Part shown: positions 23,427-32,960 of the stretch, in pieces
Position numbering within the stretch: the stretch's first letter is position 1
How the letters are laid out: each line of letters starts with the position of its first letter
DNA from: Achromobacter seleniivolatilans
GTDB lineage: Bacteria; Pseudomonadota; Gammaproteobacteria; Burkholderiales; Burkholderiaceae_B
Assembly: GCF_030864005.1 (NCBI RefSeq)
Contig: NZ_CP132976.1
Span: 2,728,001-2,792,000, forward strand
Length of the DNA: 64,000 bases
Reading direction: 5' to 3'
Made by a program: the position numbers and the translations under genes
Notes under the pieces: generated by a model
What the model was told of the DNA's origin: nothing
The model's database searches: none
The model's input: the letters and a program-made list of their open reading frames with translations, nothing else

Positions 23427-24245
23427 GTGAGAATCCCGGAGACCGAATCAGGTGAGTTTCTAGGCGGGAATCCCGCCACCGGCAAGCCGGGCAGTATGTT
23501 GACTGCTCTGTTGATGAATTCGTGGCTGCGGGAGCTGCTAGGGATTGTGCATGCGGGGGGGCTGGAGCCTGACCCAGCCGATGATGGGCAGATCGTTAAA
23601 GCGCTCAAGCAAATGATGCTCAAGGCTAACGAAGGCTACATGCCGCTGTTGGCATCACCGCCAGTTCAGAAGGTGGCCAGTGCGATTTTCGTCCCAGGAA
23701 TTGGTGCAATGGAGTGGGTGGAGTCACCAGCGTTCACTGGCTATCGTTCCCCGTTTGCGGGGCTGGTGGCCTTCTTTCCTACCCTGACTCCCCCACCCGG
23801 ATGGTTGAAGGCGAACCAGGCCGCAGTGTCAGTTTCTGCCTATGCCGGGTTAGCTTCTGCCATTTACTGCGGCGACCTGGCCAACTCAACTGCCCCAGTG
23901 GGCTACCGATGCACCAATCCCGCCAGTCCGGCAACGAGTCGCAGCGTGACGGGCGGGTACATCGTCTTGCCAGAGACCCGAGGCGAGTTTATCCGAGGTG
24001 TGGACGATAGCCGGGGAATCGACGCAGGCCGTGCCATAGGTTCTATGCAGGCCGCCACGTCGATGTACTTAGCCCCGAATAGCGACACCACCGGCGCGGC
24101 AGCATCGAACCGAGCGACCGACGTGGACTCGTCCACGGCTGGCGGCAGTCCTGCGGTTACCTACACATCGGGGGGGGGTACTACGGCTTCGCGGTTCACC
24201 GTGCGGGCGCGAAACGTCGCATTGCTCGGTTGCATCAAATACTAG
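23427..24245 (+). CDS. tail fibre protein
   Basis: A 272-residue short fibre. The N terminus (IPETESGEFLGGNPATGKPGSMLTALLMNSWLRELLGIV) resembles the baseplate-binding part of Mu-like fibres, and the C-terminal half has the collar-type receptor end GEFIRGVDDSRGIDAGRAIGSMQ followed by a Ser/Thr/Gly-rich tail and RNVALLGCIKY. The start is GTG 23427. A G9 tract at 24170-24178 lies 22 codons before the stop; gain of one G would give a different C terminus of nearly the same length. A G7 run is at 23555-23561. Confidence 0.88.
   Translation: MRIPETESGEFLGGNPATGKPGSMLTALLMNSWLRELLGIVHAGGLEPDPADDGQIVKALKQMMLKANEGYMPLLASPPVQKVASAIFVPGIGAMEWVESPAFTGYRSPFAGLVAFFPTLTPPPGWLKANQAAVSVSAYAGLASAIYCGDLANSTAPVGYRCTNPASPATSRSVTGGYIVLPETRGEFIRGVDDSRGIDAGRAIGSMQAATSMYLAPNSDTTGAAASNRATDVDSSTAGGSPAVTYTSGGGTTASRFTVRARNVALLGCIKY
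24170..24178 (+). repeat. G9 homopolymer in the tail fibre gene
   Basis: Nine G's encode Gly-Gly-Gly near the fibre C terminus. With ten G's the frame would read YYGFAVHRAGAKRRIARLH and end at a TAA next to the chaperone ribosome site; with eight it would run on into the chaperone gene. Such tracts are prone to slippage. Confidence 0.9.
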
Positions 24246-24259
24246 AAGGGATTTAACAC

Positions 24260-24694
24260 ATGGAAAAGCTGGTTTCGCAGCTAGACGCATCAGGCTGGTT
24301 CGTCGGACAGGTCAAGGCCGACCCGTCCCCCCTGGAGCCAGGCGTATACCTTTTGCCTGGTGGATCGGTCGATATCCCCCCGCCCGAGGCTTTGAGACAG
24401 GACAAACGCTATTTGTTCCAAGATGGTGGGTGGCTGGAGGAGGATGCCCCTCAACTTGCAGGTCCAGACGGACAACAGCTTAAAGATGCCGCGTTGGCGC
24501 AACGGGACAACTTATTGCAGTACGCAACGCTGCGAATGGCCCCCCTGCTGGACGCCATAGAGCTGGAAATGGCCACCGAGGAAGAGCGGGCGACATTGAT
24601 TGCCTGGCGGCAACACCGCATTCAGCTCAATCGCATTGAGCTGCAACCGGACTTTCCGGAATCCATCGCGTGGCCACAGCCCCCCGACGCCTGA
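24260..24694 (+). CDS. tail fibre assembly chaperone (Tfa-like)
   Basis: A 144-residue protein with the usual layout of fibre assembly proteins: an N-terminal beta part (GWFVGQVKADPSPLEPGVYLLPGG), the charged central LFQDGGWLEED, and a C-terminal helical region (LLQYATLRMAPLLDAIELEMATEEERATLIAWRQHRIQLNRI) typical of the Caudo_TAP family. It follows the fibre gene by 14 bp with AAGGGA before the ATG. It is the last gene of the prophage. Confidence 0.9.
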   Translation: MEKLVSQLDASGWFVGQVKADPSPLEPGVYLLPGGSVDIPPPEALRQDKRYLFQDGGWLEEDAPQLAGPDGQQLKDAALAQRDNLLQYATLRMAPLLDAIELEMATEEERATLIAWRQHRIQLNRIELQPDFPESIAWPQPPDA

Positions 24695-24793
24695 ACCCAA
24701 GGACGCCATCATGAGCGTCCGGAGCGCCGCGCAACGGCCTGGTGGGGGGGAAAGGCTAGGTTGCCCCCTTTGGAGCCTGGAGAGGCGTGTGGG

Positions 24794-24842
24794 CCGTCTC
24801 AAACGAGCCGCTTTTCCGTCTCAAACGACGCGCCGCGCTACA
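24794..24842. repeat. prophage right end with transposase-type repeats
   Basis: CCGTCTCAAACGA occurs at 24794-24806 and 24816-24828, exactly 22 bp apart, the spacing of contiguous transposase A sites at the Mu right end. Fourteen bases after the second copy is CTACA, giving the TG...CA-type terminus at 24841-24842. The next base starts an integrase coding frame. The end position is inferred. Confidence 0.75.
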
Positions 24843-24980
24843 GAACGGATCGAGATGGTGCAGAAGTATGCCCACCTCGCCCCGACCCATCTGGCCCACC
24901 ACGCCGAGAACGTCAAGATTACGTCAATGTCGGCGCTGGAAACGAAACAGCCGCCATTGCTGGCGGCTGTAGGTACCTGA
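24843..24980 (+). pseudogene. C-terminal fragment of a tyrosine recombinase integrase
   Basis: The frame from 24843 encodes ERIEMVQKYAHLAPTHLAHHAENVK and 20 more residues to TGA 24980. The segment MVQKYAHLAPTHL is typical of the C terminus of phage and island integrases, where the Tyr of KYAHL is the DNA-cleaving nucleophile. The upstream part, with the catalytic Arg and His residues, is missing because the Mu-like prophage ends at 24842. Codons upstream of 24843 in the same frame are phage-end DNA and not integrase-like. The fragment reads toward the 3' end of the tRNA 16 bp away, which fits a tRNA-targeted older element. Confidence 0.8.
24940..24969 (-). terminator. rho-independent terminator for rpoD/tRNA transcript
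   Basis: On the - strand CAGCCGCCA and TGGCGGCTG (24948-24956 with 24961-24969) form a 9-bp stem with a 4-nt loop, followed by TTTCGTTT. It lies 27 bp beyond the tRNA 3' end. It overlaps the last codons of the integrase fragment. Confidence 0.75.
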
Positions 24981-24996
24981 TTTCTCAGGATTTCTT

Positions 24997-25075
<79 letters not shown>

Positions 25076-25082
25076 AGAAAAC

Positions 25083-27356
25083 TTATTGCCCTTCCAAGAA
25101 GCTCTTCAGCTTATCGGCGCGGCTAGGATGACGCAGCTTACGCAGAGCTTTAGCCTCTATTTGGCGAATGCGCTCACGCGTAACGTCGAACTGCTTACCC
25201 ACTTCTTCCAAGGTCTGGTCGGTGCTCATTTCGATACCGAAACGCATGCGCAGAACCTTGGCTTCTCGCGGGGTCAGAGAGTCTAGCACTTCCTTGACCA
25301 CATCGCGCATAGAACCGTGCAATGCCGCGTCGGAAGGCGCCAGCGTCGACGTGTCTTCGATGAAATCGCCCAGATGCGAGTCATCGTCGTCACCAATCGG
25401 CGTTTCCATGGAGATCGGTTCTTTGGCGATCTTCAAGATCTTGCGGATCTTGTCTTCCGGCATGTCCATCTTTTGCGCCAGCGTCGCGGGATCAGGCTCA
25501 GCACCGGTTTCCTGCAAAATCTGACGGCTGATCCGGTTCATCTTGTTGATCGTTTCGATCATGTGAACCGGTATACGGATGGTGCGCGCCTGGTCGGCGA
25601 TAGAGCGCGTGATGGCCTGACGAATCCACCACGTGGCGTACGTCGAGAACTTGTAGCCACGGCGGTATTCGAACTTGTCCACGGCCTTCATCAGACCGAT
25701 GTTGCCTTCCTGAATCAGATCCAGGAACTGCAGGCCACGGTTCGTGTACTTCTTGGCAATCGAGATCACCAGACGCAGGTTGGCCTCGGTCATTTCACGC
25801 TTGGCCTTGCGAGCCTTGGCTTCGCCGGTGGCCATGCGCTTATTGACGTCCTTCAGATCCTTCAGCGGCAACACAACGCGCGTTTGCAGGTCGATCAGCT
25901 TTTGCTGCAATTCCTGCACGGCGGGAATCTGGCGCTCCAGCGTTTCGGCGTACGGGTGGCCAGCGGCCACTTCGTCCACGACCCACTGCAGGTTCGTTTC
26001 GTTACCCGGGAACACCTTGATGAAGTGCAGGCGCGGCATGCCGGCCCTGTCCACACACGTGTGCAGAACGGCGCGCTCAAGCTGGCGCACTTCTTCGACC
26101 TGGTTGCGCAGCGTGTCGGCCAGCTTCTCGACCATCTTGGCAGTGAAGCGGATGCCCATCAGTTCGTTCTGGATGGATTCCTGAGCGCGCACGTAGATGT
26201 CCGACTTGTAGCCGTCCTTCTCGTACGACAAACGCATCTTGTCGAACTGCTTGCTGACTTCGTCGAACTTGGCCAGCGCCTTCACGCGCAGGTCTTCCAG
26301 CTGCTTGCTGGACATACCGCCCGCGGGGCCGTCATCGCTTTCGTCTTCGTCGGCCGTGACGCCGGCGCCGGCGTATTCCTCGCCGTCTTCCGGATCAACC
26401 AGGCCATCGACCACTTCGTCGATCTGCGCTTGGCCTTCCCGCACGCGCAGGATGTGGGCCAGGATCTCGTTGATCGTGGTCGGGCAGGCCGAGATGGCCA
26501 TGACCATGTGCTTCAGGCCGTCTTCGATACGCTTGGCGATTTCGATTTCGCCTTCGCGAGTCAGCAGCTCGACCGAACCCATTTCGCGCATGTACATACG
26601 CACGGGATCGGTGGTGCGACCGAAATCGGAATCCACGGTGGTGAGCGCGGCTTCGGCTTCGTCTTCGACGTCGTCGTCGTTCGACGCTACCGGCGCGTTT
26701 TCGCTCATCAGCAGCGTTTCGGCGTCGGGTGCCTGGTCATAGACCGCGATACCCATGTCGCTGAACGTGCTGATGATGCCGTCGATGGCTTCGGCATCGA
26801 CCAGATCGTCAGGCAGATGGTCGTTGATTTCGCCGTACGTCAGGTAGCCGCGGTCTTTACCCAGCTTGATCAGCTGCTTCAAGCGGTTGCGGCGCGCTTC
26901 GTATTCTTCCGGCGTCACGGGACCGCGAGCGATCAGGTCCTTGGCGTCGGCCTTGCCGCGCTTGCCACCGCGCTTGGGCGGCTTCAAGTCAGGCAGCACT
27001 TCGCCTTCGCCGTCCATGGTGTCGTCGAATCCGTCGCCATCATTATTGGCATTCTTCGCGGGGCGGCCCGGACGGCGGCCGCTCGGCACGGGACCCGAAC
27101 GTGGGGTGCTCACCAGATCGGCGAGCTTGTCCTCGGCCTTCTTGGCACGTGCCTTCGTTACTTTTTCGGGCTTCTCAGCACCAGTTGCCGTCTTGGTTGC
27201 CTTTTTGGCAGCCGTCTTGGCAGCGGGCTTGGCGACCTTTACCGCCGTCTTGGCAGGCGCTTTTTCCGCCGCCATGCTTACGGCGCGCTTGGCCGTAGTG
27301 GCCTTGGTTTCAGCCGCATCAATTGCAGAGGAGGATTTGCCGGTGGATTTGGTCAT
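25083..27356 (-). CDS. rpoD: RNA polymerase primary sigma factor RpoD (sigma-70)
   Basis: The 757-residue vegetative sigma factor. Residues 1-75 are a Lys/Ala-rich extension ([21 protein letters not shown]) unlike that of E. coli. Region 1.1 follows ([24 protein letters not shown]), then regions 1.2-2 with [25 protein letters not shown], an acidic non-conserved region, region 2.3-2.4 ([21 protein letters not shown]), region 3 and region 4.2 with [27 protein letters not shown] 27356 is chosen, with GGAAGCG upstream; the frame is open further up but loses sigma character. dnaG lies 909 bp upstream on the same strand. Confidence 0.97.
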   Translation of the reverse strand: MTKSTGKSSSAIDAAETKATTAKRAVSMAAEKAPAKTAVKVAKPAAKTAAKKATKTATGAEKPEKVTKARAKKAEDKLADLVSTPRSGPVPSGRRPGRPAKNANNDGDGFDDTMDGEGEVLPDLKPPKRGGKRGKADAKDLIARGPVTPEEYEARRNRLKQLIKLGKDRGYLTYGEINDHLPDDLVDAEAIDGIISTFSDMGIAVYDQAPDAETLLMSENAPVASNDDDVEDEAEAALTTVDSDFGRTTDPVRMYMREMGSVELLTREGEIEIAKRIEDGLKHMVMAISACPTTINEILAHILRVREGQAQIDEVVDGLVDPEDGEEYAGAGVTADEDESDDGPAGGMSSKQLEDLRVKALAKFDEVSKQFDKMRLSYEKDGYKSDIYVRAQESIQNELMGIRFTAKMVEKLADTLRNQVEEVRQLERAVLHTCVDRAGMPRLHFIKVFPGNETNLQWVVDEVAAGHPYAETLERQIPAVQELQQKLIDLQTRVVLPLKDLKDVNKRMATGEAKARKAKREMTEANLRLVISIAKKYTNRGLQFLDLIQEGNIGLMKAVDKFEYRRGYKFSTYATWWIRQAITRSIADQARTIRIPVHMIETINKMNRISRQILQETGAEPDPATLAQKMDMPEDKIRKILKIAKEPISMETPIGDDDDSHLGDFIEDTSTLAPSDAALHGSMRDVVKEVLDSLTPREAKVLRMRFGIEMSTDQTLEEVGKQFDVTRERIRQIEAKALRKLRHPSRADKLKSFLEGQ

Positions 27357-28265
27357 AGTCGCTTCCGTGGTCGTCGCAACCCGTTTGGGCTTTTTTGCAC
27401 CGCAAAAGGCCGCCCTGGACGGAGGCCCAGCACGGCACATACGGGTAAAACTGGTGAATCGGCGGAGACCATGCGGCTGCGTTGTTCGCAGCGCTAGCTC
27501 TTGCGAGCCCGCTTGGCGCCGTTGCGGTGCGTTATCTGCATACCGGTACTGGCGCTTTGACGTGCATGGCCTCATTCCACGGCGAATCCCGGGCGTTGGG
27601 GGGGCTGTCTGCCTATAAATAGGCTTTGCTTGCAATGGGGACATTGCCCCTGGCAGCTGATGTAGACACAGCACCCAAACCACTAACGCTACGCGAAGAT
27701 AACCGCCGCTGAACTGCGTAATTCACCGCTCAGCTATATTAATTAACTACGTAACAAATTTGCCGCTTGCTTGAGGTGATTTGTTCGATTTTTTTCACGA
27801 TACGGGCCGGGAAATCTACTCCCCCACCCCAAAACGCTGTTGTTGCCAAACCAGCATTTGCCAAACACACCAAAAACCTGCTTACCCAATGAGTTGGGCC
27901 AAACCTGCACATCTCTAAATTAGATTCGGGCAGCCAAAATTGATTCCGTCTGCCCGACTATTTTTCTTTCCAACTATTTTCTTCGTACCCAGCAACGCCG
28001 CTTCAGGATCTCTGGCAAATTCACGCAGAATTCGACATGATCAACTTTCGGCAGCAGCCGGGGACTTACACCTCTGGGTTTTAACCTCGGGTTTTAGCCT
28101 TGGGTCTTAGCCTCCGACCTTGAACCTAGGGATTAACCCCAACTTAGTTCCTGGCCCTCGGCTTACAACCAGACGCCTCACCAAGTCCCCACCATCGGTT
28201 TTTCATCTACTCAATCCGCACGGGCCAGCCTCCCAGCCAGCGGACAACCTTCGATTTTAGCGCAT
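27357..28265. other. dnaG-rpoD intergenic region
   Basis: This 909-bp gap carries no gene I can support. It holds AT-rich DNA at about 27715-27800 on the rpoD side, where promoters would be expected (no clean -35/-10 pair seen; TTGTTA and TATAGC on the - strand are too close together), and a block of degenerate tandem repeats at 28070-28135. A long AT-rich stretch rich in CCAAA-type words lies at 27840-27960. No clear terminator follows dnaG. Confidence 0.75.
28070..28135. repeat. degenerate 12-14 bp tandem repeats
   Basis: Five adjacent units: ACCTCTGGGTTTTA, ACCTCGGGTTTTA, GCCTTGGGTCTTA, GCCTCCGACCTTGA and ACCTAGGGATTA. The shared core is RCCTnGGGTTTTA. They lie 130-195 bp downstream of the dnaG stop and are not coding. 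Confidence 0.75.
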
Positions 28266-30317
28266 TTAGCGTATCCCGGCACCCTTCAGGATGTTCATCC
28301 GGCTGGACAGCTCCAAATAGCGCTTACGCGATTCGTCGGAAGTCAGACCAGTCGCCGCCAGCTTGGCCATCTCCAGCTTGGCCGAATCGAATTCGATGCG
28401 CCGCAGCGCGTCATCCCACTCGGTCTGCGGGTCCGGCAGATCCTCTTGGGACAAGATATCCGCCCGCAGGCCTTTCAGCACCGTAGCCAAGTCCGAATCC
28501 GGGTCGGCGGCTTCAAGCAGCGCACCCACATGGCGCGCACCGCTGGATTGCGCCAGCATGATCAAGTCCCTTACCAATCCTAGATGGGGACCATGGTCGA
28601 TAACTTCAAGCTGCTGATCTCCCATGGAGTCCACCAGCTCAGGATGGGCCAACAAGAGGCCCAGCAAGCGCTTGGCCAGCGACGGCATCGTGCGGCGGCC
28701 TTCGAAGCCGCCAACGTCGTTATCGCGACGCCCCTTCCAGTTGCCCTTGCCGCCTTTCCAATCGCTTTTGCCCTTCCAGTCGCTCTTACCTTTCCATTCC
28801 TGCTTGCCCCCAGCGCGTGAACCACCGCCTGACGGATCGCCACCTTGGGACGGAAAATGGTTGTATTCGCTGTAGTCCGGCTCATCGGCGGGGATGTCAT
28901 GAAAATCATGGCCCGCAAAGTCATAACCCATATCGGCATGACCGCCGTCATCATCTGGCGAACCAGATCGTGCAATTGCCGCGTCGCCCGCCGCCGGTTT
29001 GGACGCCGGTGCGAACGGTTTTGCCGGCTGCTGCGCAAGGATCTGGGCCATTTCCTCGGGCGTCAGTTGGACCAGTTTGGCCATTTCCCGCTCGATCTGC
29101 ACACGCAGCGCGCATTCGGGGATGGTGGCCAATAACGGCTTGGCTTCATGCAGGCAACTGGCGCGGCCTTCCGCTTCGTTCATGTTGTGCCGTGACGCCA
29201 GCTCATCCAACAGGAAGCGCGACAACGCCACCGCGTCGCCCAGACAGGCACGGAAAGCCTCGGCGCCAAATTCGCGCACATAGGAATCCGGGTCGTGCTC
29301 TGTCGGCAGGAACAGGAAGCGGATGGCAATATCGTCCCGCAGCACAGGCAGACAGGCCTGCAAGGCCCGCCAGGCAGCGCGCCGGCCCGCTCCGTCGCCG
29401 TCAAAGCTGAAAATCACTTTGTCGCTGGCGCGCAGCAACTTCTTCACGTGGTCCGGCGTGGTGGCCGTACCCAGCGTGGCCACTGCGTTAGCAATGCCTT
29501 GCTGCGCCAGGCCAACGACGTCCATATACCCTTCAACCACGATCACCTGCCCTTCCTGACGGATGGACAGACGCGCCTCCCACAAGCCGTACAGCTCATG
29601 GCCCTTCGAGAACAAAGGCGTTTCGGGTGAATTCAGGTATTTGGGTTCGCCCTTGCCTATGATGCGACCGCCAAAACCAATCAGGCTGCCCCGCGCATTG
29701 CGGATGGGGAACATGACGCGTTCGCGAAAACGATCGTAGCGACGCCCGTCCTCCGACTCAATGACCAAGCCAGACTCCACCAAAGTGGGGTCTTCGTAAT
29801 TGGGAAATACTTGGGATAGCCCATGACGGTCGGTACCAGACCAACCCAGGCCAAAATGCGCCGCAATCTCGCCGGTCAGGCCTCGCTGCTTCAGATAGCG
29901 AATCGCCACGGGCGACGCTCGCAACTGCTTCAGGTAATGCGCCTGGGCGGCATCCAGCACCTGCGTATGACGGGATTCCTCGGCCTTGCGGCGCGCGGAT
30001 TCCTGTTGCTGGCGTGGACTGCGGTTTTCTTCCGGGACCGTCATTCCCGCCGAAGCCGCGAGAGTACGCACGGCTTCGGGGAAACTGGTGCCGGTATGCT
30101 CCATCAGGAAAGTGATGGCGCTGCCATGCGCTCCACAGCCAAAGCAGTGATAAAACTGCTTGGTCGGGCTGACAGTGAACGACGGACTTTTTTCGTTATG
30201 AAAGGGGCACAGGCCAAGCAAGTTGGCCCCACCCTTTCGCAACTGCACGTATCGCCCGACAACGTCGACAACGTCGACTCGGGCGAGTAGATCCTGGATG
30301 AATGATTCTGGAATCAA
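28266..30317 (-). CDS. dnaG: DNA primase DnaG
   Basis: A 683-residue primase that makes RNA primers at the replication fork. The N-terminal zinc domain has CPFHNEK and YHCFGCGAHG (residues about 37-64). The TOPRIM core shows VIVVEGYMDVVGLAQQG and FSFDGDGAGRRAAWRAL. A long linker (about 430-560) holds acidic and Gly-rich sequence and the repeat WKGKSDWKGKSDWKGGKGNW. The helical C-terminal helicase-binding domain follows. It starts 20 bp after the rpsU stop, as in the conserved macromolecular synthesis operon. Confidence 0.97.
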   Translation of the reverse strand: MIPESFIQDLLARVDVVDVVGRYVQLRKGGANLLGLCPFHNEKSPSFTVSPTKQFYHCFGCGAHGSAITFLMEHTGTSFPEAVRTLAASAGMTVPEENRSPRQQQESARRKAEESRHTQVLDAAQAHYLKQLRASPVAIRYLKQRGLTGEIAAHFGLGWSGTDRHGLSQVFPNYEDPTLVESGLVIESEDGRRYDRFRERVMFPIRNARGSLIGFGGRIIGKGEPKYLNSPETPLFSKGHELYGLWEARLSIRQEGQVIVVEGYMDVVGLAQQGIANAVATLGTATTPDHVKKLLRASDKVIFSFDGDGAGRRAAWRALQACLPVLRDDIAIRFLFLPTEHDPDSYVREFGAEAFRACLGDAVALSRFLLDELASRHNMNEAEGRASCLHEAKPLLATIPECALRVQIEREMAKLVQLTPEEMAQILAQQPAKPFAPASKPAAGDAAIARSGSPDDDGGHADMGYDFAGHDFHDIPADEPDYSEYNHFPSQGGDPSGGGSRAGGKQEWKGKSDWKGKSDWKGGKGNWKGRRDNDVGGFEGRRTMPSLAKRLLGLLLAHPELVDSMGDQQLEVIDHGPHLGLVRDLIMLAQSSGARHVGALLEAADPDSDLATVLKGLRADILSQEDLPDPQTEWDDALRRIEFDSAKLEMAKLAATGLTSDESRKRYLELSSRMNILKGAGIR

Positions 30318-30336
30318 TAGATTCGGGAATCAAAAA

Positions 30337-30549
30337 TCAATACAGGCGGGGGGGCAGTTGTTGGCTACGAATGCGCTTGTAGTGGCGCTTCACGGCGGCG
30401 GCGTGCTTGCGCTTGCGCTCTGCCGTGGGCTTCTCATAGAACTCGCGCGAACGCAGCTCGGTGAGCAAACCGGTCTTTTCGATGGTGCGCTTGAAGCGGC
30501 GCAGAGCGGCTTCAAACGGTTCGTTTTCCTTCAGTCGAACGATAGGCAT
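30337..30549 (-). CDS. rpsU: 30S ribosomal protein S21
   Basis: The 70-residue product [27 protein letters not shown] to [16 protein letters not shown] is a full-length bS21, the small basic protein of the 30S platform that helps mRNA pairing with 16S rRNA. ATG 30549 gives the conserved N terminus; an upstream in-frame ATG at 30579 adds ten residues not found in the family. It is first in the rpsU-dnaG unit. Confidence 0.97.
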   Translation of the reverse strand: MPIVRLKENEPFEAALRRFKRTIEKTGLLTELRSREFYEKPTAERKRKHAAAVKRHYKRIRSQQLPPRLY

Positions 30550-30959
30550 AAAGTGATTGGCCTGCTTGTAGGGTAACAAAAGTTGATGACAAACCTGGCT
30601 TGCTTACCAGCAACGCTGCGCGGGTCCAGGTCCGCGAAAACATTCCTCTACGAAAAGAATACGTGCATGAATCATGCATACATTCAAATCAATAGAAGCA
30701 AGTACCGCGGAACTAGGAACCCTGAGAGCGCAATCCGTGGGGGCAGTACCAAGCAGGACGATATTCGTTCCACTCAGCGCTTTTTCCGGATTTACGCTGG
30801 CTGTTTCCGTTACCCAAAGACTACCCAGAGAGTAACAAGCCAAGTTCGGTTAAGCGATAACCAGCGATTCTAGCATGGTCAAGACTGTTTTGACTACTAG
30901 CGGGGCAGCCGAGCGCCTAGATGCTACCTGCCGCCCCACCCTGACGCGTCACAACAACC
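30550..30959. other. rpsU upstream region
   Basis: No gene is supported in this 410-bp gap. A possible rpsU promoter on the - strand lies at 30854-30882, leaving a leader of about 300 nt. No tRNA fold was found. Confidence 0.65.
30854..30882 (-). promoter_or_regulatory. possible rpsU-dnaG promoter
   Basis: On the - strand TTGACC (30882-30877) is followed after 17 bp by TATCGC (30859-30854). The -35 is good and the -10 poor; TAGAAT lies inside the spacer. A start here implies an unusually long leader. Confidence 0.35.
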
Positions 30960-31505
30960 TCAGCTCTGGGAACCCTTGCGTATCCAGGCCTCGAGTTGAT
31001 GCGGACGCAGGCTGTCGTAATCTTCAAACGGTTGGTGAATCCAGGGATTCGTCGGCAGCTTTTCGACATAGTAGTCGGGCGTTGCCTGGGAATGGCCCTT
31101 CCACCACAGCACTGCGCTACGCAGTTCCGTAATGTCGGCGAACTGGCGCTTCAAGTGGTCATAGACCTTGTTGAAGGTTTTGCCAGTATCGACCATGTCG
31201 TCCACCAGCAACACCCGCCCGGACAATGTGCCGCGCGTGATGGTGATGAACTGGGCGATATCCATGTCGCCTTGCTTGGTGCCAGCTGCTTCGCGATAGC
31301 TGCTCGTGGCCAGAATGCCCAGCGGCACATCGAAAATACGGGACATTACGTCACCGACGCGCATACCGCCGCGCGCCAAGCAAAGAATCTTGTCAAACTT
31401 CCAGCCCGATTGGTGCACCTGCAAAGTCAGGCGCTCGATCAAGCGGTTGTAATCGTCCCACGTCACCCACAGATGGCTGTCATCATTGGTCGGCGTCGTG
31501 CTCAT
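30960..31505 (-). CDS. phosphoribosyltransferase family protein (purine salvage type)
   Basis: This 181-residue protein has the type I PRTase PRPP loop VLLVDDMVDTGKTF (residues about 103-116) and a beta-strand preceding ILCLARGGMRVGDVMSR, which provides the PPi-binding loop. Size and the WVTWDDYNRLIERLTLQVHQS start fit hypoxanthine/guanine-type salvage enzymes. Location beside purA also points to purine metabolism, though the exact base is not decided by sequence. ATG 31505 has AGGAGATG upstream. Confidence 0.87.
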   Translation of the reverse strand: MSTTPTNDDSHLWVTWDDYNRLIERLTLQVHQSGWKFDKILCLARGGMRVGDVMSRIFDVPLGILATSSYREAAGTKQGDMDIAQFITITRGTLSGRVLLVDDMVDTGKTFNKVYDHLKRQFADITELRSAVLWWKGHSQATPDYYVEKLPTNPWIHQPFEDYDSLRPHQLEAWIRKGSQS

Positions 31506-31533
31506 AGGAAAGCATCTCCTGCTTAAAGATACG

Positions 31534-31571
31534 AAAAGGCCGCCGCCGGTATGAGACCGGCGGCGGCCTTT
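31534..31571. terminator. bidirectional rho-independent terminator
   Basis: AAAGGCCGCCGCCGGT pairs with ACCGGCGGCGGCCTTT around a TATGAG loop, 16 bp per arm. It separates purA from the phosphoribosyltransferase gene on the - strand. Confidence 0.85.
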
Positions 31572-31588
31572 GGAATAATAACCCGATG

Positions 31589-32956
<1,368 letters not shown>

Positions 32957-32960
32957 TTAG

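Larger units (their letters stand above)
1..24842 (+). mobile_element. Mu-like transposable prophage, right portion
   Basis: A continuous + strand block in Mu gene order: GemA, Mor, lysis, terminase, portal, F, G, protease/scaffold, capsid, sheath, tube, tape measure, N, P, V, 46, 47, 48, fibre and fibre chaperone. No integrase, repressor or transposase is inside the window, so the left end and early genes lie upstream of base 1. The right end is placed at 24842, where two 22-bp-spaced repeats and a terminal CA abut an integrase fragment. No mom-like gene or fibre invertase follows the fibre genes. All head, tail and lysis genes appear intact. The Mu-type assignment is strong; the exact boundary is inferred. 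Confidence 0.93.

Noticed and set aside
23555..24750. G7 runs at 23555-23561 and 24744-24750
   Set aside because: Shorter than the G9 tract and, for the second, outside any gene; weak candidates for slippage alone.
24600..24842. Upstream extension of the integrase frame into the phage end
   Set aside because: The residues before 24843 are not integrase-like and coincide with the fibre chaperone gene and transposase-type repeats; the open frame is accidental.
25317..27497. 726-codon open frame on the + strand opposite rpoD
   Set aside because: It is the antisense of a strongly conserved gene; composition is His/Val/Leu-rich as expected for an antisense frame of GC-rich coding DNA.
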